Assembly: GCA_960531495.1 (NCBI GenBank)
Contig: OY482853.1
Location: forward strand, 4,749,522 to 4,813,521
Length of the DNA: 64,000 bases
Direction of reading: 5' to 3'
Source of the DNA: Zeus faber
Taxonomy: Eukaryota > Chordata > Actinopteri > Zeiformes > Zeidae
Part shown: piece by piece, positions 33,782-45,549 of the stretch
Layout: each line of letters opens with the position of its first letter
Position numbering within the stretch: position 1 is the stretch's first letter
The notes under the pieces: generated by a model
Told to the model about the DNA's origin: nothing
What the model saw: only the letters and a program-made list of their open reading frames with translations
The model's database searches: none
Position numbers and translations under genes: made by a program

Positions 33782-33988
33782 GGGGATGGTAGCTCAGGCG
33801 GTAGAGCTGGTGGTCTAGTGATCTAAAAGGTTGCTGGTTCGATGCCAGGCTCCTCCTACTAGCATGCTGTAGTGTCCTTGAGCAAGACACTTAACCCCTA
33901 ATTGCTCCTGATGGCTGTGTCCGTCGGTGTTTGAATAATTGTAAGTCGCTTTGGATAAAAGCGTCTGCTAAATGTAATGTAATGTAAT
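33782..33988 (+). mobile_element. V-SINE-like tRNA-derived SINE (family S2), copy 1
   Basis: The A box TAGCTCAGGCGG (33790-33801) and B-box-like GGTTCGATGCC (33836-33846) form the tRNA head. The body has GTCCTTGAGCAAGACACTTA and the 3' end GTAAGTCGCTTTGGATAAAA plus GCGTCTGCTAAATG, with a TAATG tail. Two more copies lie at 63075-63279 and 63400-63616. The conserved tail is typical of fish V-SINE-type elements mobilised by LINEs. Confidence 0.85.
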
Positions 33989-34059
33989 TCTATACCTCTC
34001 CTTTTATTACACCTGCCATTGAAGGACATTTTGCCATTACTACATTACATTTATAGATA

Positions 34060-34061
<2 letters not shown>

Positions 34062-34154
<93 letters not shown>

Positions 34155-34175
34155 TGTGTGTGCGTGTGTGTGTGT
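34062..34175. repeat. (TG)n microsatellite, about 114 bp
   Basis: Pure TG for about 85 bases, then TGTGCG and TGTATG variants. Confidence 0.97.
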
Positions 34176-34240
34176 ATAACGCAGGCCAACTAAATAAAGC
34201 TTATGCTGCAGGAGACAGGACATAAATAAAGTGTATTGAT

Positions 34241-34366
34241 CTTGGTAGATAGATGGATGGACAAATGACTTTGTATACGTAAATAATCAATCAATCAATT
34301 TTGTGTAGAAAGATACTTTATCTATTCCTGAAATATAATCACCACAGCAGCTCACTTCAAAATAGG
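34241..34366 (-). mobile_element. LINE 3'-end remnant
   Basis: TAGATAGATGGATGGAC followed by AAGATACTTTATCTATTCCT and ACCACAGCAGCTCACTTC resembles the reverse complement of fish LINE 3' ends with a (TCTA)n tail. It is short and diverged. Confidence 0.4.
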
Positions 34367-34367
34367 C

Positions 34368-34403
<36 letters not shown>

Positions 34404-34430
34404 TTTTATTATTATTATTATTATTATTAT
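34368..34430. repeat. (AAT)n-(ATT)n inverted microsatellite
   Basis: About 11 AAT units are followed at once by about 9 ATT units, giving a near-perfect hairpin of roughly 27 base pairs. Confidence 0.92.
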
Positions 34431-34887
34431 CATAAATAACATTATAAAAAGGCAATAGAATAAAAATAGACTAATATGTCTTGGATTTTACTGTATTGGA
34501 TCATATATAGAATCGATCAATGGAATGATTGTGAAACTCTGGGACGACCTCTGAGTGAATTGCAACAACAAAGGACCAAGAAGCCGTGAACTCCGCCCAC
34601 GCTCCATACACTGCAGCACTATACATTAAGTGCGACGGCCCTCCGCGCCTGAAAACATGATTTAGATGCCATGTTGGCAGTATGATAATAGTAGCGCGGT
34701 GCTGGAGGAACTCACCTTGAGCAACCCATGGATCAGACCTGATTTATTTATAATGTGCGAGGCTCTCAGCCGCGCTCATGAATAAACCTGGTTGGTGTGA
34801 GCGTGTCCCACTGGGCGCCGTGGAGGCGGGGAGGTAATGGCCGTACTTCCATCACACTGGGACCCCGAAAACACACAGCACACAGCG
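34431..34887. other. anonymous sequence
   Basis: No gene was recognised. Confidence 0.45.
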
Positions 34888-35075
34888 TCCGGGTACTTGG
34901 AGCTAGAAACACAGTACACAGAGTCCAAGTACTGGGGAGTCAGGGTACTGGGTACTAGAAACACACTGCACAGCACCGAGTACTGGGTGCTAGAAACACA
35001 GTACACATACTGTAGTCTGAGTTGTGGGTAGTCCGGGTACTGGGTACTAGAAACACAGGACACACTGTCCGGACC
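34888..35075. repeat. minisatellite of 40-65-bp units
   Basis: The unit contains GGGTACTGGGTACTAGAAAC, ACAGTACACA and CAGTCC-type words. Four irregular copies follow each other. Confidence 0.75.
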
Positions 35076-35086
35076 GACCGTCCTTT

Positions 35087-35112
35087 TATATATATATATA
35101 TATATATATATA
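35087..35112. repeat. (TA)n microsatellite
   Basis: Thirteen TA units. Confidence 0.95.
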
Positions 35113-35556
35113 CACTGAATATAGATAGATATATCTTTAACAGCCGCTGATACTGTTTTATTTTATTTATTTTCATTTTATTTCATCATGGTTTCATCAC
35201 AGCATCTCTATTCTTGCGTTCCACATGGAAGCTTTACACACAACAAACAACACATTAAAGATTAACACTCCGCAAGAATAATGAAAGTACATTGCAGTAA
35301 TTACGTAGTTATGTTTAATGGGAACCCTAATATAAACAATACAAACAATATAATTTCCTCATCCATATTTTGATTGCTGAGTATAAATAAACACAGTTTC
35401 TATTCATTTTTTTTTATCTATTAATTGTGTTTCTTCCTGACAATCTTGTAACAGTGATGGAAATAATTTACATAAAAACACAGACGGCGTTCTGCACATA
35501 ATGTGATGCATATGTAACATGGAAAACACTAAAACTCTGAGGGCAGTCCAGAAGGG
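35113..35556. other. anonymous AT-rich sequence
   Basis: No gene was recognised. Confidence 0.4.
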
Positions 35557-35876
35557 CAGGGGTCCCCAATCTGGGGTCCGTGGCCCTCTAGGGGTCCGTG
35601 AAGGAATTGCAGGGGGTCCGCAGTAAAACTATTATTATTATGAAAGATTTATTTTTTGGTTTCATTTAGATTTTTATCATCTGTGTGTTCACAAACTATT
35701 AGAAAAAATATATATTTTGTTGATTTGCTAATTGTTGATTTGCCCTTTTCTTTAGCATGGTTCAAGATTGATATTACATTTGTGTATCCTATCCTATTAT
35801 TCATTTATGAATTTATTTTGAATTTTGTGTTTTGTAATAATGAAATAATTGTTTTTATATTTCCCTTTTTGACTAA

Positions 35877-35907
<31 letters not shown>

Positions 35908-36033
35908 AATGATGATAATAATAATAATAATAATATTTATTATGTGTGTGTGTGGGGGTGAGGGGGGGGGTCCTTAGCAAGATCTTGGTCTGGCAACTGG
36001 ACCTAGCCCAAAAAAACAATTTGGGAATCCATG
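35557..36033. mobile_element. non-autonomous hAT-like element with inner AT hairpin
   Basis: The left end CAGGGGTCCCCAATCTGGGG is followed by TCCGTGGCCCTCTAGGGGTC. The right side has GGGGGGGTCCTTAGCAAGAT, CCTAGCCCAAAAAAACAA and a decayed terminus TTTGGGAATCCATG. This fits the hAT elements that begin CAGGGGTCCCCAA. An (ATT)n-(AAT)n hairpin lies at about 35878-35935. There is no transposase, and the flanks do not show an 8-bp duplication. Confidence 0.65.
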
Positions 36034-36894
36034 AACTAGACTCTCTCATCGTTAAGGCTGAAATCCAATCCAATGTCAAATTAGACCTCCCCCAGCCCCC
36101 CCAGCCCCCTCCCCGCCATTCATATTTAAAACCGCCACGGCATCTCCAATTTGCTTTCTTAATTTCCATCCGCAGCTCGCCAGCGAAACAGACGAGCCGA
36201 TGTGTAAACAACTGTCCGTGTTCTCTCCAGCTCGCTGCTTTGATGCGACCCCGGGGTGAAGCCGCCGGGGTCCACAGCGGCCTCCTGCAGGGGACGCGAC
36301 TGTGGAATTAATCACCCAGACGGGAATCCACACCCTCCCGGCCACCGATATATCTCTACCGTATAGCGCCCCCATCAGAAAATAATATATATAAAATGGC
36401 GGAGGATCCTTCGAGGGGGGAGGAAACTAATCGCACGCACGCAGTTTACTAATACATGGGAGGGTTAACACCTTTGAAACTGTAAATATGTGGGAACATT
36501 TCATTTATTTGCAGCAACGGACGGTTTGTTATGCAGGGTGGAGGTGCGAAGGGGTCCGCGGCCGGAACCGGGGGGACATCTTATCGGGATATTAGCGGCT
36601 GGCACAAACAACTGGGAGCCTAGATCTCTGATACTGTCTCACGGAGAATTAAAAACCCTACATAAGATAAGGGGAGGGCGGGTGAGGGAGTGCAATTTCA
36701 TAACGGAGGGTTTGACACCCAGTCAGTGGGTAATTAATTATAGAACTGTTTTCCTTTCGCAGACGTACCACCCACATCCCCATTGAAAGAGCTAAAAGGA
36801 TGAACTCTTTGCTGACACCGAAGGGCCCTGAGTGAGGACCCAGTGCCAGTAATTTCCCAGCTCTCCGGAAGTCATATTTTCTTGATTTATTCCG
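36034..36894. other. anonymous, partly unique-looking sequence
   Basis: No gene was recognised. At about 36745-36762 there is a good-looking splice acceptor (TGTTTTCCTTTCGCAG) but no convincing exon follows. Confidence 0.35.
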
Positions 36895-37401
36895 TTAAAG
36901 TGATAATCCGTGACATTATTTTGTTGACAGAAATCCCATGTTTGATGCTTTTGTTTTTTAGCCGGCACGTTTTAAGAAACAGTCATTCGCTGTGTTTGCC
37001 TTCCGCATGTGCGCCTCCACATGCTGTTTTGACATGGCTGGTGGTGGGGTCCGCCTTTCCCGCCACGAATGCAGGGGAGATTTTTGAACTTGAATTAGCT
37101 GTGAATCCGTTAAAGAAGCGTAGCCAGTTGTAGTGAGTAAACAAAAAATAACCCCAAAAAATAACTAAAAATATCCCCACCACCTCGAGAGGCCAAGAAA
37201 AAGAAAAACGTTGCAGTTTGGAATGAAACTCTGCGATGTCATTGAAACCCTTGGCGGGAAAGGCAGACCCTGCCACCAACAATAGAAACAGCAGAGGAGC
37301 ACATGCATCACACACGGCAGCTTCTTAAAAAGTACCAGCTAAATAAATTATGCAATATGGGAGTTTTTTTCCACATAATAATCTCATGGATTATCACTTC
37401 A
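36895..37401. mobile_element. foldback element, family A, 507 bp with about 170-bp inverted arms
   Basis: The left arm (36895-37075) starts TTAAAGTGATAATCCGTGAC and includes CTGGTGGTGGGGTCCGCCTT. The right arm (37250-37401) is its inverse, with GGGAAAGGCAGACCCTGCCA, GAGGAGCACATGCATCACAC and the end TGGATTATCACTTCA. The 174-base middle is A-rich and unrelated. Single-arm relatives lie at 10070, 19662 and 63799. No transposase is present. Superfamily unknown. Confidence 0.78.
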
Positions 37402-38164
37402 GGTGGTGAGTGTTGTGGGAGCTGTGCCTCCGCAACGTGCGCCTGAACCATACTGTTTGTGTTTAATTCTGTACGTTTTTAAGGAGATTTTTCTCCCAGG
37501 GAAACTTCCGAGTCAAATACAGCTCATTAGTATTAAGTATTATTATTATTATGATTACTTTTCATGATAATTATTGAGTCTTTTGACCGGGAGAAGCAGC
37601 GGTACAGTACATGGAGTTGTACTTGGAAGAGCGGCATGGAGATGGAGAGCCGCTCCAGCGTCGTATCCCGGTCAAAACGGCACAACGTTTACACACCTGA
37701 CCCGACGGAGCGTTTGGTTTTGAAAACGCTCTGTTACGTATTGATGTCTCCAGTCACGTGACCTCTAAAAATACCCCTGCCTCTTTCATATTTTATGCCT
37801 TCTGTCTAATTTAAAGGAAAGAATTGGAGCAGAAAATGATCTGAGCCGGGCCGCAGCCCCCGCCACGACATTAAATTACAGTTTTGCACAATAAGCCGAC
37901 GGCCGACGTCAAGGCCGCACAGCAGTGCCTGCTTTTCAGCCCGACGTGCGCTCGTAAGGGAGAGGCTTTTATTTCTCTTTTCCCCTCCTTCTTCTCAGAG
38001 GAGCATGTGAGTGAGTCGGCACAGGAGTCACATCGGATTCCATCCCGAGACATTACGAAATGGCTGCATGCAAGGATGCGCCACGGTGAAGGATATTTAT
38101 CAGGATTACTGTAATCTACAGGCGCTACCGTGATGAATGCTGCAAAATGTGTTGTTTTACCGTG
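37402..38164. other. anonymous sequence
   Basis: No gene was recognised. A 185-codon minus frame (37871-38428) runs from the following LINE tail into this DNA and shows no domain. Confidence 0.4.
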
Positions 38165-38510
38165 TTTACAGATAGATGGATGGATGCTCCGTTCATCCCC
38201 GAAGAGAAATTGCAATTGTCTCAACAGCTCACAACAAAACAGCAGCAAAATGACAATAAAGCAATGGAATAAAAAAAATATATAAAAAATGAAATGGCAA
38301 TACATGGAAACACAGTTAACGGTACATAACAAGATATGGGAATATACACTAAACCTAGCAAAAAACAACAGATATAGCCTAAAAATACTAGGAAAAAATA
38401 CAATAATAAATGATAAAAAAGACCCCAAAAAATGGCAAATATAAATAAATTGTAGAATAAATCAAAAAGAACCTTGCTGTGAATAAGAAGCAAACAGCTG
38501 CTACTCAGAG
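38165..38510 (-). mobile_element. LINE 3' UTR remnant
   Basis: It begins GATAGATGGATGGATGCTCC and CATCCCCGAAGAGAAATTGC, the reverse complement of a fish LINE 3' end, followed by about 300 A-rich bases. No coding part is present. Confidence 0.5.
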
Positions 38511-39932
38511 GTGAATGTGAATTTTAAAACAATGAAATTAATTAAATTAATTGAATTATTTAATTTACGTTAAAATCCTTGTCGCCCGTTTGACACACTT
38601 AAGATGTCTGAGGGAGATATTTGAAATGCCCCAAATAATTAAGCAGATAATTAGTGTCTGTAAGTCATTGCAATTTGGGTCATTATTTTCATGGTGCTAG
38701 TGATTAACAATGAAAATTCAACATATCTGCAGTAATGAAGCTGTGTTAATTCCTTTCCCCTCAGACAAAATCCCAAAACCCAGAACAGGTTTTATAACGT
38801 GCGGGAACCCAGTGTGAGGTCCAAGTCGTTGCTAATAATGATAATGCTAATGATACAATAAATAAAAATAGCAGTTATAATTAAAATTAAAAAAAAAAAT
38901 TCAACATTTTCCAGAAAAAAAACATGACAGCGGCAGAAGTTACGACCACGGTTGATGTCTCGTTTGAACCGGAACGTCACAATCATGTCGTGGTTCAGCT
39001 TTCATCCAATTCTAGCCACCTACGGAGCAGAAATGATTGAAAAACGGTGTGTTGCTGAACAGACGGGGTCCGGTTTAGTCATGTTAGGTATGTATTCCAG
39101 GTTGAGGAAGTTCTGAGGTTCCTGAATCTGCGCTCTGTGATTATATGCAGGGTTGTTTGGAGCGGACCATGGGATTCTCTCCTGCCCCGGATTCTTTCTG
39201 TTATTGCTCTCGTTTTGCAGGGATGGGGGCCGTGGCGGGCTCGTGTGAGGGAGGAGTGTGAGTTCGAGTTCAAATCAGAGTTTTAGGAAGACCCGCTGCG
39301 TCAGCTCCGGGGGGCCTCACCCCCCGCGGTGCGGCCGGGCAGAGGGCGGTGGAAGCACCGGCACATTTACAGATAACATTTTCAATAACTTACGTAACTT
39401 ACATGAAATACGAAAAAAGTTGTGGTATTTCTGTCAGTATTTATCACGGCTTCTATTTTTCAGACGCCTGCTGGATCTTGAACGCATCACTCACTCACGC
39501 TGTTGAGTGGATTCGACTCGACGTGGTCACAGGTTTCTTGTGGACTAATGAATTTATGTTTTTGTATTTTTTCATGAATCCGACAAATTAATGGGGACCA
39601 AAGAGATTAAATATCAATCGAACATGTCCACATGGGGTTACACATGGGCCATCTACCAGGTGAGAAGGTACACAAACACAGGCCTAGTTTGTAATCTCCA
39701 ACCACTACAGAGCAATGGAGTAGTCCAGAGTGCGGTGTAGACATCAAATCGGCGTTTTAGAAAGACCTGCACTAGACAACGCACTCTGGACACGGCGCCA
39801 GTGGACATGAACCAGAACCTGTACATTGATAGTAAATAGTACGATGACGTGATAAAGCGCCTTACTCTAAATCTCATCTTGTTCCATTTGTTTTCAAATG
39901 TTGTCGAGTGACAATGAAGGAAGAAAAACACC
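38511..39932. other. anonymous sequence
   Basis: No gene was recognised. It is A-rich at 38880-38930, and 39290-39360 is GC-rich. Confidence 0.4.
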
Positions 39933-39960
39933 TGAATCACTCCGCTGACAGAAAGAACGA

Positions 39961-40003
<43 letters not shown>

Positions 40004-40012
40004 GAGTGATTC
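39933..40012. repeat. (GAAA)n tract flanked by a 10-bp inverted repeat
   Basis: About 12 GAAA units (39951-40003). GAATCACTCC at 39933-39942 and GGAGTGATTC at 40003-40012 are exact reverse complements on either side. Confidence 0.92.
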
Positions 40013-40854
40013 AATATTTACCTTTCCCACGGAGGCTTTCAATCCAGCTCCTGCCACATATTTTTCTTAATTTCTTTTCCTATTTCTTTCTTCGGAAATT
40101 GAACGATTGAGATGTCCAGAGTCGGAACGGCCTAAAAAGTTGCATCCAAGGGGCAAATAAATCATGTGGCATGGGCACGGGGAATGACTCAGCGTTCCAA
40201 TGAGGAACCGTGACATTGACCTCTGCCAAGGGAATCCCCGACACACACAGCTGCATATTGTATAATAATATATAACACTATATAATAATATATAATAATA
40301 TATAACACTATATATTAACACTATCTTTCTATCTAATCTATCTAATCTTTTTTTTTTTTTTTTTTTTTAGGGGGGGAAAATGCATTTCAGACATGTCCAC
40401 GTGTGGACGAGTCCCAGCTCTGACATCACCTCCTACGAAGCTGGCCAGGAAACACAGAGGAATCTGCTGTCAAAAGAATTTTGCGAAAGGACAAAAAAAG
40501 AAACAACAAAACAAAAGTTCAGCTTCCACCCCCTGTAATTACATTTGCTTTTCAGTTCTGTTTCATTGTTTGTATTCAAATCAAAAGCCTGACTTCTGTG
40601 TCCCACCAATCCAACTCCAATTTCCTAAAGTTTAGAAAAAGGAACAACAAAAAACAAGAACACTTGAGGCAGTGAAAGGAAAACTCCGGAAACTGCAAAT
40701 GAACTAAAATGTGCAGCAGGCGTGCACGCTAATGTGATTCCTCCAAATCCTTATTCCTGAGGATTAAGGAAAAACATGTAGAATACTTTTTAAAACCGGT
40801 CTCAGGTGAAGGACAGATCTACTCTGGAAACTATAATGAATCCAAATTAAGTCT
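40013..40854. other. anonymous AT-rich sequence with simple repeats
   Basis: It contains a TATAATAATATATAACAC array at 40258-40320 and a T20 run at 40350-40369. No gene was recognised. Confidence 0.45.
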
Positions 40855-40960
40855 TGAAAGATAAGAACAGATAAGACAGTATTAGATAAGATAATACTTT
40901 ATTGATCACAGGGAAAATCAGGAGTATATTCTTGAGAGTGAAGAAATGCATTTTTGAAAT
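40855..40960 (-). mobile_element. LINE 3'-end remnant
   Basis: AGATAAGATAATACTTTATT followed by GATCACAGGGAAAATCAGG is the usual reverse-complement LINE terminus in fish, with a (TTATC)-like tail. Confidence 0.45.
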
Positions 40961-41454
40961 AATTTTCTTTTTGAGACAAAATCACTTTTTTTTTCCGTTT
41001 TCAGTTCAGTGGTTTGTTTGCTAGTGAATGTATAGTGATACACTGTATATTGAAAGTCACCCGGAGTGTTAAATCGTAGTTGTGAAAACATTCTGCCGAG
41101 ACCACGACACTTATTTTAAGGTTTGGATGAGATGCTTTTGTTTTTTCGGCTGGATCTTCTCTTTTTTTTTCGTGTTGAATCAATGTGTGTTGTTCCATCG
41201 CGGAGATGCGCCCCCCGCGGCTGAGTTTTGGGCCCATGAAAGATGTTTGTGCTTCCCGTCGAGTCTACCTCCAACTACACATCAAACAAAACGAGCGCTA
41301 ATGAAGTGTGCGGCCACGTCCCCGCACGTCCATCTGCAATCTGCCCAAAACACACTAACAGTTCCATCAGAACCAAGCCCATGGGATGAAAAAGAACATT
41401 TATTCAGGGTAAATATTTTTTTCCATTTCAGTATTTTGGAGACAGGACTCCTGC
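40961..41454. other. anonymous sequence
   Basis: A 146-codon plus frame (41082-41522) runs through here into the following minisatellite and has no recognised domain. Confidence 0.4.
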
Positions 41455-41820
41455 TGATACTGGTGGAGATGGGGTGGAGGTGGGACAATGATACTGGTGG
41501 AGATGGGAAATTATACTGGTAGAAATGGGAGGTAGTGGGACATTATACTGGTGGACATGGGAGGAGGTGGCACATGATACCTGTGGAGGTGGTATATGAT
41601 ACCTGTGAAGATGGAGTGGAGATGGAAGATGATATTGGTGGAGGTGGAGTGGAGATGGAAGATTATACTGGTGGAGGTGGAGTGGAGATGGGGTGGATAT
41701 CGTTTGGAGATAGAGCCGGATGCTGGTGGAAAAGGGCTGGAGGTGGGACATGGTGGCGGGAGGCGGGTTCACTGTGGAGGTCTCATGCAGAGGCGGGAGG
41801 TCCATCCTGGTGGAGGATGA
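41455..41820. repeat. GGTGGAGATGG-type minisatellite, about 365 bp
   Basis: Irregular units of about 30 bases built from GATACTGGTGGAGATGG and GGAGTGGAGATGGAAGAT. Open frames on both strands are read-through of the repeat. Confidence 0.85.
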
Positions 41821-42267
41821 AAAGATCCTGGACCAGGATGTGGACCAGGATGTGTGCTCCTCATGTGGTGATGAACAGACATATTCTATGGACGTTGCAG
41901 AGGGAACCAGGAACGGGCAGTCATTGTGTTTTGCTTTCTGGTCAAACTGAACTGAAACTGTATTTCTGTCGCTCAACACGGATCCATATCCCTGCGTTGT
42001 ATCCAGTGTAGCTTCCACCGTGGGCTTTTCTCAAACCGGCTGAATATATCCGACACAACATAATAACAAAATTCCATTTCATCATCGGGGAAAAAAAAAG
42101 TGTGAAAACTCTGAATTAATTCATGTTTTCCAAACACAACATTCCGTAATAGCATATTTGGATGCCGACTGTTAGGAAATATGTAAATATACACATGAAT
42201 GTATTCATCTCTATTTTCCATTTTGGGAATATCTGCTGTTCATCTGCTTCATTCCATCCGTAGTTTT
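41821..42267. other. anonymous sequence
   Basis: No gene was recognised. Confidence 0.4.
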
Positions 42268-42439
42268 GGGCGACGGTGGCGCAGGCGGTAGGGCGGGTCG
42301 TCCAGTAATCAGAGGGTTCCTGGTTCGACCCCCCCACAGCACGTTGAAGTGTCCTTGAGCAAGACACTGGCGTGTATTGTGAAGTCCTTTGAGTGGTTGC
42401 AAGACTGGACAAGCGCTGTATAAGATGCAGTCCATTTAT
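42268..42439 (+). mobile_element. tRNA-derived SINE, third type
   Basis: The head GGGCGACGGTGGCGCAGGCG, a B-box-like GGTTCGACCCC (about 42321-42331), the body GAAGTGTCCTTGAGCAAGAC and an end with AAGCGCTGTATAAGATGCAG and TCCATTTA. The body word is shared with the S2 family, but the head and tail differ. Confidence 0.78.
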
Positions 42440-43899
42440 AGTTTTGATGACTTTAATCTCATGTACGTATCAAATAAAGGAGAGTTTTTCCCTGTGCCTG
42501 GAGTCCTGCCGTGGAGCTTCGACGTTTGTTTAATGGAATTACATTCACAACTCAACTTAAATAGACGCTATTATTTAGATGCGTGATATTATTTATTCGC
42601 CGTATTAACTTTGAACATTTGCCGTGTGTTATCTCTCTGCAGATATCTGCTTCCAACAGCTATGATTGATTGCTACGAGCATGATTACTGTTTATTTTAT
42701 TTCGATTTTATCACTGTCAATTGGTGTAATTCATATCTATATCCCGATCATCTGCAGCTTATAATATGCAGTTTTCCAACAAGTACGTCTTTATTAGATC
42801 ACAGATCACATTAATAACCTATGAATATGAATCTTCATTAACTTCTGTCATCTCATTCACAGATTGCATGAAGATACGTGTTCATTATTCTTTTTAATTC
42901 TCATTTTTCCTCAACAATCACTCATTCACAGCCCTGTGTTTGTTTTCCCTTCCAGCGGCAGCTTCCGCTCGGACGCTGATCCGACACAAAGCTTCCGTTT
43001 CACCAGCGTTTAAAGAGGGAAGAAAGGCGGACAAACAAAACAACCGCCCAGCCAAAAATCTGTATTTGTGCAATAGTTCGTGCAGTCACGTCAAACTGAG
43101 CCACACACGCAAGCACACGCACACACACACACACACACACACAATACAATGTTCTGAACTCCAGGGAAAGTCAGTGACAGACACAACTATCGTCTATCTC
43201 TTCAATTAACTGTCAGCTTGCTCAGAAATAGACGGCAAATATATATATCTAAAGAAAGAGAGAGGACATTGATAACGCCAGCGGAGAAATGGGAACAGTG
43301 ACCTCATGCATTTGAAAGTGTCGAATATGAAATGAAATGAACATGAAAATGCAAACCAGAATTTCTTTCGATTTGGCTAATTTCCGACGGCAGCCTGACA
43401 AAATATGCATGATACTGATATCGCGCTTGGCTGACGAGCGATAAGGATAATGAGCTTTTCTACCTCGTCTGCCGGATTCATGGAAATCACATTCTCCACG
43501 TTACAGATGTAAGTCTCAATATCTGACCTGAGCTTCTTCACTTCAGTTCCCGCAGTCATTTCCCCGCTAAGCGCATCAGGCGCGTTAAAGGGCTTTTCTG
43601 GAGCCTCACGTCGAGGCGCTGCAACGTAGAAGCTCAGGCCGACGATCAGCTGCTCACACCATGTTCACACCACAAGCTGACAGCTGCCGGCACCTTTCAA
43701 TAATCATATTGTCAATAATCAACATAGAGTATCAAACACAACCTTAAAAATGGATAAACATCAAATAAGGGATGAAGTCTTAAAATCAGGTGTTTGTCCA
43801 GTCGTCAAACTAAACACATCATAACACATCTCATGTACTTTTGTCAAGATGTTGACACAACGCGTTTCCTCATCCGTTCCCCAGAGAGAAGCGGTTGAG
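42440..43899. other. anonymous, mostly low-repeat sequence
   Basis: No gene was recognised. (CA)n lies at 43119-43142. 42590-42860 is AT-rich, unique-looking DNA with a splice-acceptor-like TTATCTCTCTGCAG at about 42629-42642. Confidence 0.4.
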
Positions 43900-44950
43900 T
43901 GGAAGTAGAGGTACAGTAGAGTTGAGGTACAGTAGAGTTGAGGCACAGTCTAGTAGAGGTACAGTACAGTTGAGGTACAGTAGAGTTGAGGTACAGTATA
44001 GTAGAGGTACAGTATAGTAGAGGTATAGTAGAGTTGAGGTACAGTAGAGTTGAGGCACAGTATAGTAGAGGTACAGTAGAGTAGAGGTACAATATAGTTG
44101 AGGTACTGTAGAGTAGAGGTATAGTAGAGTTGAGGTACAGTAGAGTTGAGGCACAGTATAGTAGAGGTACAATATAGTTGAGGTACAGTAGAGTAGAGGT
44201 ACAGTAGAGTTGAAGTACAGTAGAGTTGAGGTACAATATAGTTGAGGTACAATAAAGTTGAGGTACAGTAGAGTTGAGGTACAGTAGAGTAGAGGTACAG
44301 TAGAGTTGAGGTTCAGTAGAGTTGAGGTACAGTAGAGTTGAGGCACAGTATAGTAGAGGTACAGTAGAGTTGAGGTTCAGTAGAGGTACAGTAGAGTTGA
44401 GATACAGTATAGTAGAGGTACAGTAGAGTTGAGGTACAGTATAGTAGAGGTACAGTATAGTAGAGGTATAGTAGAGTTGAGGTACAGTAGAGTTGAGGCA
44501 CAGTATAGTAGAGGTACAATATATTTGAGGTACTGTAGAGTAGAGGTACAGTAGAGTTGAAGTACAGTAGAGTTGAGGTACAATATAGTTGAGGTACAGT
44601 AGAGTTGAGGTACAGTAGAGTAGAGGTACAGTAGAGTTGATGTACCGTAGAGTAGAGGTACAATAGAGTTGAGGTACAGCAGAGTAGAGGTACAGTAAAG
44701 TAGAAGAACAGTAGAGTAGAGGTACTGTAGAGTAGAGGTACAGTAGAGTTGAGTTACAGTGGAGTAGAGGTACAGTAGAGCAGAAGTACAGTAGAGTAGA
44801 GGTACTGTAGAGTAGAGGTACAGTAGAGTTGAGTTACAGTGGAGTAGAGGTACAGTAAAGTAGAGGTACAGTGGAGTAGAGGTACAGTAAAGTAGAGGTA
44901 CAGTGGAGTAGAGGTACAGTAAAGTAGAGGTACAGTGGAGTAGAGGTAAA
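43900..44950. repeat. 16-bp minisatellite, about 1.05 kb
   Basis: The unit GAGGTACAGTAGAGTW (W is T or A) is repeated some 65 times with CACAGTATAGTAG and ACTGTAGAG variants. Since 16 is not a multiple of 3, all three minus frames read through as Leu-Tyr-Ser-Thr repeats; these frames are not genes. Confidence 0.96.
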
Positions 44951-45150
44951 TATATACATGTAAAATAAACTCACATAATTGGTTTGTTGGGCCGGGACGC
45001 ACAGTGGACTGGAGATCAATCTCTCTCCATGACGCAACCCACCGTCCTGATCCAAGGAAGAGCGTAAAACCCTTGTTTTAAAATGTTCTGATCATACAAG
45101 TAGAAACAAATGAAAACAATAGATCTAAAATAAAACACAGTAAAACCAGA

Positions 45151-45229
45151 ACACGGGAGGCGCACGGGAGGCGCACGGGAGGCGCACGGGAGGCGCACGG
45201 GAGGCGCACGGGAGGCGCACGGGAGGCGC
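45151..45229. repeat. 11-bp minisatellite, seven units
   Basis: ACGGGAGGCGC repeated about seven times without mismatch, which suggests recent expansion. Confidence 0.95.
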
Positions 45230-45549
45230 GGTGCTGCAGGAGAAACACACACACACTGACTCAGGTTCAGTCTCGTTTACCCCTTTACATTTGAGGAGAT
45301 ACGGTTTCTATAAAACATGCTCCGAAAGTTCTGGCTCCGGGAAAAAAACAAGCTCGTCGACCCGGAGAAAGGAGGAGGTTGAAGACCGCCCCCCCCACCG
45401 TGACGTAACGGCATTTGGACGGTCGATGGCGACAAGGGGGGGTCTGGAGCAAGAGAAAGACCAAAGACAATGTTGGCCTCAGGGGCCAAGGATCACCGCC
45501 TCAGTTTACTCTGATCTTGTTCTGAAAACGTCTTTTTTTGGTCTTTTTT
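45230..45549. other. anonymous GC-balanced sequence
   Basis: No gene was recognised. Confidence 0.4.

Noticed and set aside
33782..33988. Functional tRNA gene
   Set aside because: It has A- and B-box words but no paired acceptor stem, and continues into a SINE body and tail; two more copies exist in the window.
36745..36790. Splice-acceptor-like TGTTTTCCTTTCGCAG suggesting an exon
   Set aside because: No extended coding frame or donor site follows; such matches are frequent by chance.
37871..38428. 185-codon minus-strand frame with hydrophobic stretches
   Set aside because: The hydrophobic part is T-rich LINE 3' UTR and the remainder shows no domain.
43844..44663. Minus-strand frames of 100-158 codons resembling a repeat protein
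   Set aside because: A 16-bp minisatellite read in all frames; the pattern of Leu-Tyr-Ser-Thr follows from the unit and not from selection.
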